Of a stretch of DNA of 9,097 nucleotides, positions 1 to 5,990 are shown in pieces. The notes under the pieces were generated by a model. It worked only from the letters and a program-made list of their open reading frames with translations, was not told the DNA's origin and did not search any database. Numbering within the stretch: position 1 is the stretch's first letter; the number at the start of each line of letters is the position of its first letter. Made by a program: the position numbers and the translations under genes. Origin of the DNA: Acidobacteriota bacterium (GTDB lineage: Bacteria; Acidobacteriota; Terriglobia; UBA7540); NCBI GenBank assembly GCA_003171295.1, contig PMYF01000802.1, forward strand, positions 1 to 9,097, read 5' to 3'.

Positions 1-666
1 CGGGTGCCGGGGCCAGGGTTGAAATATCCCCGGGGGATCCGCGACGTCGAGGAGTGGTATATCAGCCTGGGCTCCCGCCGCGACCACATCTACAAGATTT
101 TCGAACGCCAGACCGAGATCAACCTGCTAAACCTGCAGAGGATTAACGAGGTCGTTGGCAACCGCGTGACCGCTGCGTACCTTACCGGCACGGATTTTGG
201 CGCGCAGAATGGGCCATTCGTTTCACCCCGGACTTACCGCGACCTCTTCCTGCCTTTCCACAAACAGATCAATGACTGGGTGCACCGCTACACCACCTGG
301 AAAACCTTCATTCATAGCTGCGGCTCCGTCCGGGCCCTGATCGAAGATTTCATCGTTGCGGGCTTTGACATCCTCAATCCTGTGCAGTGCTCGGCGGCGG
401 GCATGGATCCTTTTGAGCTGAAGCGGGAATTTGGTGACCGGATTACGTTCTGGGGTGGAGGTGTGGACACGCAGCGCACGCTCCCCTTCGGCTCACCGCA
501 GGAAGTTCGTCAGGAAGTTCGCGAACGAATCAGGACCTTCGCTCCCGGTGGGGGCTTCGTGTTCAACGCCGTCCACAATATTCAGGCACTCGTGCCGGTG
601 GAAAACGTGCTCGCCCTGTACCAAACCGCGCGCCAGCACGGCAGTTATCCGCTCCACCTGACGTAA
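1..666 (+). CDS. URO-D superfamily (MtaA/cobamide methyltransferase-like) protein, 3' part, 5' end outside window
   Basis: This is the C-terminal half of a protein of the uroporphyrinogen decarboxylase superfamily; 221 codons are present. The frame is open to the first base. The GTG at position 4 aligns with an internal valine of the neighbouring paralogue, so it is not the start; about 200 residues are missing, judging from the complete copy at 1111-2385. Visible motifs are the HSCGS segment (His105 and Cys107, counted from base 1), NPVQCSAAGM with Cys130, FWGGGVDTQ, and a GGGFVFNAVHN segment near the C-terminus with His192. The His-x-Cys pair is the zinc/thiol-type site known from MtaA/MtbA-like methyltransferases and is absent from HemE. 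The superfamily assignment is firm. Substrate is unknown, and a methyltransferase role is inferred from family. The stop codon TAA lies at 664-666. Confidence 0.9.
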   Translation, partial: RVPGPGLKYPRGIRDVEEWYISLGSRRDHIYKIFERQTEINLLNLQRINEVVGNRVTAAYLTGTDFGAQNGPFVSPRTYRDLFLPFHKQINDWVHRYTTWKTFIHSCGSVRALIEDFIVAGFDILNPVQCSAAGMDPFELKREFGDRITFWGGGVDTQRTLPFGSPQEVRQEVRERIRTFAPGGGFVFNAVHNIQALVPVENVLALYQTARQHGSYPLHLT

Positions 667-786
667 CACGGCAAGCTTGGTCGTGCGCATGAGCAGGATG
701 CCCATGCTGCGTCTTTACAGGCTGCGGAAAAACCCGTCGGGGCTGTCATTCTGAGCATTGATAGCCAAACGCAGGCTATCTGTGAT

Positions 787-858
787 TCCAGAAAGTGGAC
801 GCGGCAAGCGTGTGATGAATTTGTTGAATCCAAACAGCTTACGCGTCCACTTTCTGGA
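787..858. repeat. Perfect 17-bp inverted repeat
   Basis: Arms TCCAGAAAGTGGACGCG (787-803) and its exact reverse complement (842-858) flank a 38-base interior (804-841). As RNA this would form a long stable stem with a large loop. It lies inside the larger palindromic element at 742-930 and could be the terminal inverted repeats of a small nested element. Confidence 0.75.
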
Positions 859-864
859 GAGGGA

Positions 865-911
865 CGAAGAATCTCGTGCTGCCATGAAAATGCGCAGAAC
901 GAGATTCTTCG
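865..911. repeat. 13-bp inverted repeat, strong hairpin
   Basis: CGAAGAATCTCGT (865-877) pairs exactly with ACGAGATTCTTCG (899-911). After one mismatch (878/898) a further four pairs form, CTGC (879-882) with GCAG (894-897), giving an approximately 18-level stem around a short loop. No T-run follows, so it does not look like an intrinsic terminator. It is best read as part of the interspersed repeat. Confidence 0.7.
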
Positions 912-1099
912 CTTCGCTAAGAATGACAGCAGGGAAGCGTTTTCCCGCAGCCTGTTTAGCCCTGGCAGGGGCTGGGGGCTCTTTCGGACTCGAGAACCTT
1001 CCGCGTAGTTTCGCGGATTGGGATTACCATGCGCTAAGTGGGTATTATCAACCATGGACTAATGCATCTTATCAAGTTTTTAAAATTCTCCTTTTACAC

Positions 1100-1103
1100 G
1101 GAG
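1100..1103 (+). promoter_or_regulatory. Ribosome binding site of the second URO-D-like gene
   Basis: GGAG followed by a seven-base spacer to the ATG at 1111. It supports that start and indicates translation independent of the upstream paralogue, whose stop is 444 bases away. Confidence 0.6.
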
Positions 1104-1110
1104 CCCTCTT

Positions 1111-2385
1111 ATGCTGACTTCACGTGAGCGCGTAAATCTCGCCCTGAATCATCAGGAGCCCGACCGCGTGCCGCTCGACCTCGGCGCGAGCGCCGTTACC
1201 GGGATGCAGGTTGACACCGTCTACAAGCTGCGCCAGGCGCTCGGCCTGGATGCCCCCGGCACACCGGTGAAAGTCGTTGAACCCTACCAGATGCTGGGCG
1301 AAATCAAGCCCGACCTGATGCACGCGCTCGGCATCGACGTGGTGGGCCTGGGAAAGTCTGCCACCATGTTTGGTTTCAAGAATGAAGGCTGGAAACCCTG
1401 GACAACTTTTGCCGGCACACCGGTGCTGGTCGCCGCAGGCTTCAATACCGACCCGGACGAGAATGGTGACATCCTGCTATACCCCGAGGGTGACCAGTCG
1501 GTCCCGCCCAGCGGCCGCATGCCGAAAGGCGGTTTCTATTTTGACTCCATTCCCCGCCAGCTTCCGCTCGACGAGAACAACCTGAAGCTCGATGACAACC
1601 TCGAAGAGTTCGGCCCCATTTCCGACGCGGATCTGGCGCATCTGAAGCGCGAGGCGGAGAAGCTCTGGACCGAGACCGACAAAGCCGTGCTGGGGAATTT
1701 CGGAGGAACGGCCTTCGGCGACATCGCACTGGTCCCCGGACCCTGGCTGAAGCATCCCAAGGGTATTCGCGACGTCGAGGAGTGGTACGTCAGCACCGCC
1801 ATGCGCCGCGACTTCGTTTACAAGATTTTTGAGCGCCAGTGCGAGATCGGAATCCAGAATCTCGAGAAGATTCACCGGGTCGTCGGGAATCGCGTGACGG
1901 TGGTTTTCGCTTCCGGGACGGATTTCGGGCAGCAGAACGGTCCGTTTGTATCACCCAAGGCCTATCGTGATCTCTTTAAGCCGTTCAACAAGGCAGTAAA
2001 CGACTGGGTCCACGAGCACACAACGTGGAAAACTTTCATTCACTCGTGTGGCTCGGTCCGGGCCTTGATTCCTGACTTCATCGACGCGGGCTTCGACATC
2101 CTCAATCCCGTCCAATGCTCGGCGGCGTGCATGGCGCCGGAAGAACTCAAGCAGGAGTTCGGTGACCGAGTGACGTTCTGGGGCGGCGGCGTGGACACCC
2201 AGAAAACGCTGCCGTTCGGGACGGTCGACGAAGTTCGCCAGGAAGTCTGCGCGCGCTTGAAGACGTTCGGGAAGGGCGGAGGGTACGTCTTCAACACCAT
2301 TCACAATGTGCAGGCGCGCGTCCCCATCGAGAACGTCCTGGCCATGTACGAAACCGTACGCACCTGCGGCCGTATGGGCGACTGA
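1111..2385 (+). CDS. URO-D superfamily (MtaA/cobamide methyltransferase-like) protein, complete
   Basis: A complete 424-residue URO-D-superfamily protein. The start ATG is supported by GGAG at 1100-1103, seven bases upstream, and by the family-typical opening TSRERVNLALNHQEPDRVPLD. Key segments are HSCGS with His311 and Cys313, NPVQCSAAC with Cys336 and Cys340, FWGGGVDTQ, and GGGYVFNTIHN with His398. HemE proteins are about 340-360 residues and lack the His-x-Cys pair. Members with this pair (MtaA, MtbA) bind zinc and move methyl groups between cobamide or corrinoid proteins and thiols. The usual third cysteine near the C-terminus is not in the expected place; a histidine (398) in an N-x-x-H-N segment occupies that region. 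It is a tandem paralogue of the partial gene at 1-666 (about 70% identity by eye, no gaps until the last few residues). No corrinoid protein gene is seen nearby. Substrate is unknown. Confidence 0.93.
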   Translation: MLTSRERVNLALNHQEPDRVPLDLGASAVTGMQVDTVYKLRQALGLDAPGTPVKVVEPYQMLGEIKPDLMHALGIDVVGLGKSATMFGFKNEGWKPWTTFAGTPVLVAAGFNTDPDENGDILLYPEGDQSVPPSGRMPKGGFYFDSIPRQLPLDENNLKLDDNLEEFGPISDADLAHLKREAEKLWTETDKAVLGNFGGTAFGDIALVPGPWLKHPKGIRDVEEWYVSTAMRRDFVYKIFERQCEIGIQNLEKIHRVVGNRVTVVFASGTDFGQQNGPFVSPKAYRDLFKPFNKAVNDWVHEHTTWKTFIHSCGSVRALIPDFIDAGFDILNPVQCSAACMAPEELKQEFGDRVTFWGGGVDTQKTLPFGTVDEVRQEVCARLKTFGKGGGYVFNTIHNVQARVPIENVLAMYETVRTCGRMGD

Positions 2386-2484
2386 ACCCCATGCGGCGGC
2401 GCTCCGGCCCGCGAGTCTAACTCAGCCTCCCTGGCGCTGACGGATGCGGCATAGGCTGCTAACTCACACTCCTGGCGACGGCCA

Positions 2485-3498
2485 TCAACGTGGGTTTTTC
2501 TCCCGGTATTTCTGTGCCAAGGCGCGAATCTCGTAAGTGAATTTCAGAAACCGCTTTTCCCAGCGCCGGGCTTCTGCGGGAGTGTACCGGTAAAAGCCCT
2601 GCGCATTCGCCACTCCCTTTCCGCCTGCGTCCACTACTTTCCGGATCAGCGCCGGAACCTCCTTGGAGCAACAGAGCTCAGGCAACAGCTCCTCCATAAC
2701 CCGGCGGTAAGCAGGAACCCCCGTGAGATCCATGAAACGGAAGGGGCCCGCAAAGGTAATCCAGTAGCCCAAGTCATTCCGCAAAGAACGATCCACGTCC
2801 TCAATCGTGGCATAGCCAGACTCGACGAGGTAGAAGGCCTCACGCATGAGCGCGTACATGCAGCGGTTGGTGATGAAGCCACGAACGTCGCGACGGACGA
2901 TGGAAGGCTCCTTGTCCCAGCCTTGCGCCAGAACGCGCGCGCGTTCGGCGAAGGCCAGGTCCGTTTGATCCCCGCAGATGATTTCCATGAAGCGGGTGAT
3001 GTGCGCGGGTTCTCCCCAATGGATACCCAGGATTCTTTCCGGATGGGTGGCGCCCTTCTGCAGCGTGGTCACGGGAATGGCGGAGGTGTTGCTACCGATC
3101 AAGGCCTCCGGGGACACCGCCGCTTCCACCTTCCGGAACACCTCATATTTCACCTGCAAGTCCTCCAGCACCGTCTCTATCACAATCTCGCAGTCACGGA
3201 GCGCGGAGAAATCTTCAGCCAGTTGCAGGTTCCCCACCACCCGGACCGGATCTCCCGAAAGCAGCTTCTCGCGCTGCATCTCGCGGAGCAGACCGAGGAG
3301 CCGGCGACGCGTGTGGCGCCGGCGGGAAAGACTTCTAGTTACACCCACCACCGGGTGTCCGGCCGCCAGCAGACAGGCCATGATGCTGGTTCCCATCAGC
3401 CCCAGACCTACTACACCCACCGGGATGTCGCGCGCTCTTTTCGCAAAGTAGTGCTCTGGGGAATCTTTCTGTGTTTTCTTCTTTCCCTTCGCTGCCAT
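2485..3498 (-). CDS. 3-hydroxyacyl-CoA dehydrogenase family protein
   Basis: A 337-residue NAD-dependent dehydrogenase of the 3-hydroxyacyl-CoA dehydrogenase family. After a lysine-rich tail of about 20 residues comes a Rossmann fold with the GLGLMG dinucleotide-binding loop (31-36), an IVIETVLED segment (106-113), and SNTSA (136-140). The family's catalytic His-Glu pair is likely His160 and Glu172. The C-terminal helical domain starts near FITNR (208-212) and ends with a GKG...GFYRY segment. The loop around the histidine reads HWGEPAHITRFMEII; the usual HFFNP motif is absent, so the substrate may not be an ordinary acyl-CoA. The frame stays open upstream to 3909, but that part only overlaps the hexosaminidase gene in another frame. 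The start at 3498 is fixed by GGAGG eight bases upstream. It follows the hexosaminidase gene on the same strand after 97 bases, so co-transcription is plausible. Physiological substrate is unknown. Confidence 0.88.
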   Translation of the reverse strand: MAAKGKKKTQKDSPEHYFAKRARDIPVGVVGLGLMGTSIMACLLAAGHPVVGVTRSLSRRRHTRRRLLGLLREMQREKLLSGDPVRVVGNLQLAEDFSALRDCEIVIETVLEDLQVKYEVFRKVEAAVSPEALIGSNTSAIPVTTLQKGATHPERILGIHWGEPAHITRFMEIICGDQTDLAFAERARVLAQGWDKEPSIVRRDVRGFITNRCMYALMREAFYLVESGYATIEDVDRSLRNDLGYWITFAGPFRFMDLTGVPAYRRVMEELLPELCCSKEVPALIRKVVDAGGKGVANAQGFYRYTPAEARRWEKRFLKFTYEIRALAQKYREKNPR

Positions 3499-3506
3499 GT
3501 TCAAAT

Positions 3507-3511
3507 CCTCC
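3507..3511 (-). promoter_or_regulatory. Ribosome binding site deciding the start at 3498
   Basis: On the minus strand GGAGG precedes the ATG at 3498-3496 by eight bases. This chooses the internal ATG over a longer open frame reaching 3909, whose extra part is out-of-frame hexosaminidase sequence. Confidence 0.75.
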
Positions 3512-3595
3512 GGCTGCGGTGTGACTGAATTGAGCTTCTGATCCTTATGCCCTGCGACTCCTCCAGGGGCACATGGCCGTGCGCCGCTGCCCGCT

Positions 3596-5656
3596 TCAGG
3601 GCGCGGACGCGACCGACTCAAGGGGAGGAACGGCATCGCCCTCCTTGAAAGTTCTGGTAAAGGTTTGCAGTCGCGCCTGAATCCGCCGCCAAAATTCGTA
3701 CTCCGCATCCCATCGTCCCAAGGCGGAGGGCAGCCGGTAGGGCGTGAATTCCGCCAGCCAATTCCGGCGGTAGATCTCCTTGAGTTCGGTGATCGCATCC
3801 ATTTGATCCGTGAGCCGCCCGTGGGATTGATAGGTGATGTCCGAACCCATTTGACTCCAAAGCTGCTCGTCGGAGGGATGCGGCCCCAGCTCCTTCCAGC
3901 GGTCGGCAATTTCCAGGGCGTTCAGAAACTTGTAGGCGGCGTAGTCAAGCAGGCGGCTCCCGAAGAGCAGGCTCGCGAGGGTCGTGCCCTCCCCGGCGAG
4001 GGCCAGCGCCTGCTCAAAATGCGTCTGCGCGTCTTCGGCCAGGAGGCGCGCTTGGTGCAAGTCCTCCCGATGCTCGCCGGCGCTTTTCAGCATTGCCGGC
4101 GCGAAGGGATCACCCCATAGGGCCAGCATGGTGTCCTGTCCCAGCACCTTCTGCAAGGTGGCTTCCGACCGCGCCAGCTTTTCCAGCCCCGCTGCCACTT
4201 CCGGAGCGGCCGCGGCAGGATACATCAGGCGCGCGTAATCGGAAATGAACTGCTGATGATTGACCGGCTCGGACTGCCACGGGACGACGGCGCCGTAAGC
4301 GATCCCGGGCCATGACATGCGGAGCAAATTCTGGGCGCTATCGGTCCAAACGGTATTCATCAGCCCCAAAGCGTGGGATTTCCTGCCGGCCGCCATGAAG
4401 GTGTCGATATTCTCAAAAGTCGTGTCGAAATCCGGCGCGATTTCATTCCAACTGTGCACGCCCGTCGCCACGATGTGCGGCACGCTGTGGGCAGTCAACG
4501 GGCCGAGCCAGCGCTTGTATTCCGGATCGGGTTGCGCCTCGTAGTACCAGGGCACGGCGATAATGCCGGGCGGGAGCTGCGCGACGATTTCGGGATACTT
4601 CACCATAATGTCGGCCCAGGCCATCACATGCTTTCCCCGCTGCTGGAAGAGGCGCGCCACGCGTCCCAACTGGTCCACAAAAAGCTTGGCCGGCGTCGCG
4701 CCGGCGCCTTGTTCGCGGGCGGCCTTTTCAATCTGCCAGGTTTCGTCAAACCCGATATGCACGAACGGGCTCGGGAACAGTTTAGATATTTGTTCCGCCC
4801 AATCGGTGAGCAAATTCATCACCCGGGGGTTCTCGGGATTGAACTCCCCGCCGTGCGGGAAGGCCGCGAGGTCTGAGTACTTCTCAACTCGGAAGAGATC
4901 GTGCAAATGGCCATATAGCTCCAGGCAGGGAGACACATCGATGTGGCGGGCGCGTCCGTAAGCAACGATGCGCCGCACCGCGGCCTGCGTGAAGCGGCCG
5001 TCAGGATTCAGGAGCGGGTATCCCTCCAGCTCGATGCTGGCTTCGTTGTAAAAGTAATATTGGTTCACCTTCCAATGCGCCAGGAAATCGAGTTGCCGCT
5101 CCACTTCCGCTTCCGTGGGTAACGCACCGTGGCTCATGTCCACCATCGGGCCGCGATAAACCAGCAGCGGCCAGTCGTGGATTTCCACTTCCGGCAATGA
5201 GGCCTGTGCGCCCAGACCTTCCACGAGCTGCACGAGCGTCTGAACGCCATAGAAGACCGCGGCCGATGACCGCCCGCGGATTTCCACTCCCGCCAGCGTA
5301 ACTTTCAGGTCGTATGCCTCGCGCGAATTCGGGCCGGGTTGCTCTCCGGGCACGGGAAGAGGATCCAAATTACCCGTGCGTTCCAGCACGATGGCCGGCC
5401 CATTACCACCGCTGACTATTGCAACCTGGACCCCGGTCCGGTCCCACAGGCAGCGCGCGAACTCGGAGGCGGCAAAGCGGTCTTCCTCCGCAGGAGACGG
5501 CGAGGCCAGGCGAATTCCCAACTCGCGCATCAGAAGGTGCCCCGGTCCATATTGGATTTTCTGCGGCCGTGGCAGCAGAGCGTTGTGTTCACACAACCCC
5601 AAGCCGGGCAGAAGGAAAAGCCCGGCCAATAAAAAAGCAACTCGAGTTGGTCGCAT
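3596..5656 (-). CDS. Exported GH20-type beta-N-acetylhexosaminidase
   Basis: A 686-residue glycoside hydrolase of family 20 type, which removes terminal N-acetyl-hexosamines from glycans through substrate-assisted catalysis. Residues 1-22 form a signal peptide (MRPTRVAFLLAGLFLLPGLG...) with two arginines and a hydrophobic core. A Cys at 22 has Leu before it, so a lipoprotein is unlikely. Residues about 27-165 look like the GH20b-type non-catalytic domain. The catalytic barrel starts at YRGPMVDMSHGALP (167-180), with ELYGH (246-250) and the acid pair Asp304-Glu305 in HIGFDETW. Tryptophans that could line the sugar site include W347, W370 and W437. The common motif is HIGGDE, so Phe303 is atypical. 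The C-terminal third (about 480-686) is helical with no recognised domain. Two ATGs lie side by side (5659 and 5656), and an upstream ATG at 5689 has no good ribosome site. I chose 5656 because GGAGG is five bases upstream. Probable substrates are chitin oligomers, peptidoglycan or host/plant glycans; which one cannot be told. Confidence 0.85.
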   Translation of the reverse strand: MRPTRVAFLLAGLFLLPGLGLCEHNALLPRPQKIQYGPGHLLMRELGIRLASPSPAEEDRFAASEFARCLWDRTGVQVAIVSGGNGPAIVLERTGNLDPLPVPGEQPGPNSREAYDLKVTLAGVEIRGRSSAAVFYGVQTLVQLVEGLGAQASLPEVEIHDWPLLVYRGPMVDMSHGALPTEAEVERQLDFLAHWKVNQYYFYNEASIELEGYPLLNPDGRFTQAAVRRIVAYGRARHIDVSPCLELYGHLHDLFRVEKYSDLAAFPHGGEFNPENPRVMNLLTDWAEQISKLFPSPFVHIGFDETWQIEKAAREQGAGATPAKLFVDQLGRVARLFQQRGKHVMAWADIMVKYPEIVAQLPPGIIAVPWYYEAQPDPEYKRWLGPLTAHSVPHIVATGVHSWNEIAPDFDTTFENIDTFMAAGRKSHALGLMNTVWTDSAQNLLRMSWPGIAYGAVVPWQSEPVNHQQFISDYARLMYPAAAAPEVAAGLEKLARSEATLQKVLGQDTMLALWGDPFAPAMLKSAGEHREDLHQARLLAEDAQTHFEQALALAGEGTTLASLLFGSRLLDYAAYKFLNALEIADRWKELGPHPSDEQLWSQMGSDITYQSHGRLTDQMDAITELKEIYRRNWLAEFTPYRLPSALGRWDAEYEFWRRIQARLQTFTRTFKEGDAVPPLESVASAP

Positions 5657-5661
5657 CATCT

Positions 5662-5666
5662 CCTCC
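5662..5666 (-). promoter_or_regulatory. Ribosome binding site of the hexosaminidase gene
   Basis: GGAGG on the minus strand is five bases before the ATG at 5656 and only two before the adjacent ATG at 5659. It favours 5656 and rules against the ATG at 5689. A TAGAAT box (plus strand 5680-5685) sits just upstream but has no convincing -35, so no promoter is called. Confidence 0.65.
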
Positions 5667-5932
5667 ACAAAACGACAGCATTCTAACATCGGCCGACGGG
5701 TTTTGCGCGAGCCGTTGCGGTGGAATTGAGACCTTTAGGCAATACAAGGTTTACTTCCGCGGATCTGCTTCCCCGCGCCGGACGAATTCTCAGGTCAGAG
5801 CGGTGGGAATACTTCAAAACAGCCGGCCGGCCCAGCGCGTCGAGACAGGTGCTGACCGGCGCTCCATGGAAGGATAAGGGCTAAGGTGGCAGAGGCCTGG
5901 GAAGATTCCGATTCGGACCTTGTGGGGTGAGG

Positions 5933-5970
5933 AGGCTAGGGGCCTCCCCTGGCGGTTGGCCCCTGAGCCT
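5933..5970 (-). terminator. Hairpin just past the glutamate dehydrogenase stop, possible terminator
   Basis: Plus-strand AGGCTAGGGGCC (5933-5944) pairs with GGCCCCTGAGCCT (5958-5970) over 12 pairs with one bulged base (5965), leaving a 13-base loop. Two G-T pairs can extend it outward. It starts about 20 bases beyond the glutamate dehydrogenase stop (5991-5993, minus strand), where a terminator is expected. There is no T-run after it on the minus strand, so it is not a textbook intrinsic terminator. It may instead protect the mRNA 3' end. Confidence 0.4.
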
Positions 5971-5990
5971 TTCATGTGGAGGCTTCCAAT

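Larger units (their letters stand above)
742..930. repeat. Nested palindromic interspersed repeat (MITE/REP-like)
   Basis: The outer arms 742-756 and 916-930 are inverted repeats matching at 14 of 15 positions (GCTGTCATTCTGAGC against GCTAAGAATGACAGC). Inside lie two further inverted repeats: 787-803 with 842-858 (17 of 17) and 865-877 with 899-911 (13 of 13). A small hairpin sits at 760-780 (GATAGCC/GGCTATC). No transposase is encoded. The TGTCATTCT / AAGAATCTCG words resemble a short palindromic repeat I recall as dispersed in Acidobacteriota and other environmental genomes; that recollection is not verified here. Copy number cannot be judged from one window. The 17-bp inner pair may be a separate element inserted in the first, since it interrupts the otherwise simple outer palindrome. 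Confidence 0.7.
667..1110. other. 444-bp spacer between the tandem URO-D-like genes
   Basis: I see no protein-coding gene here. Open frames on both strands have no recognisable domains, are low-complexity in composition, and run through inverted repeats. The spacer holds a nested palindromic repeat (742-930), smaller hairpins at 932-946 (GGGAA/TTCCC) and 1000-1017 (TCCGCG/CGCGGA, loop TAGTTT), and then an AT-richer stretch (about 1040-1095) leading to the next gene. A weak promoter-like pair, TTGGGA at 1018-1023 and TATTAT at 1043-1048, has a 19-bp spacer, which is longer than ideal. I do not call it a promoter. Confidence 0.6.
5657..5990. other. 334-bp intergenic region between glutamate dehydrogenase and hexosaminidase
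   Basis: No gene is recognised. Visible items are the hexosaminidase ribosome site (5662-5666), a TAGAAT -10-like box at 5680-5685 (minus strand), an 11-base palindrome TCCGATTCGGA at 5907-5917, and the long hairpin at 5933-5970 next to the glutamate dehydrogenase stop. The middle (about 5730-5900) shows nothing I can support. The hexosaminidase promoter should lie here. Confidence 0.5.

Noticed and set aside
742..930. CRISPR array
   Set aside because: The repeats are inverted, not direct, with no regular spacers and no cas genes.
645..1117. Open frames on both strands in the spacer between the URO-D-like genes
   Set aside because: They run through inverted repeats, have no ribosome sites or recognisable domains, and the plus-strand frame overlaps the start of the next gene.
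1..2385. HemE (uroporphyrinogen decarboxylase of haem synthesis)
   Set aside because: The proteins are longer than HemE and carry the HSCG His-x-Cys pair, and no other haem genes are nearby. Superfamily membership is kept, the HemE function is not.
2386..2484. Bidirectional terminator between the convergent genes
   Set aside because: Only a weak 5-bp stem (TCAGC/GCTGA) is visible, with no T-run on either side.
3499..3909. N-terminal extension of the dehydrogenase open frame
   Set aside because: The region is out-of-frame hexosaminidase coding sequence, has no family similarity, and a strong ribosome site sits before the ATG at 3498.
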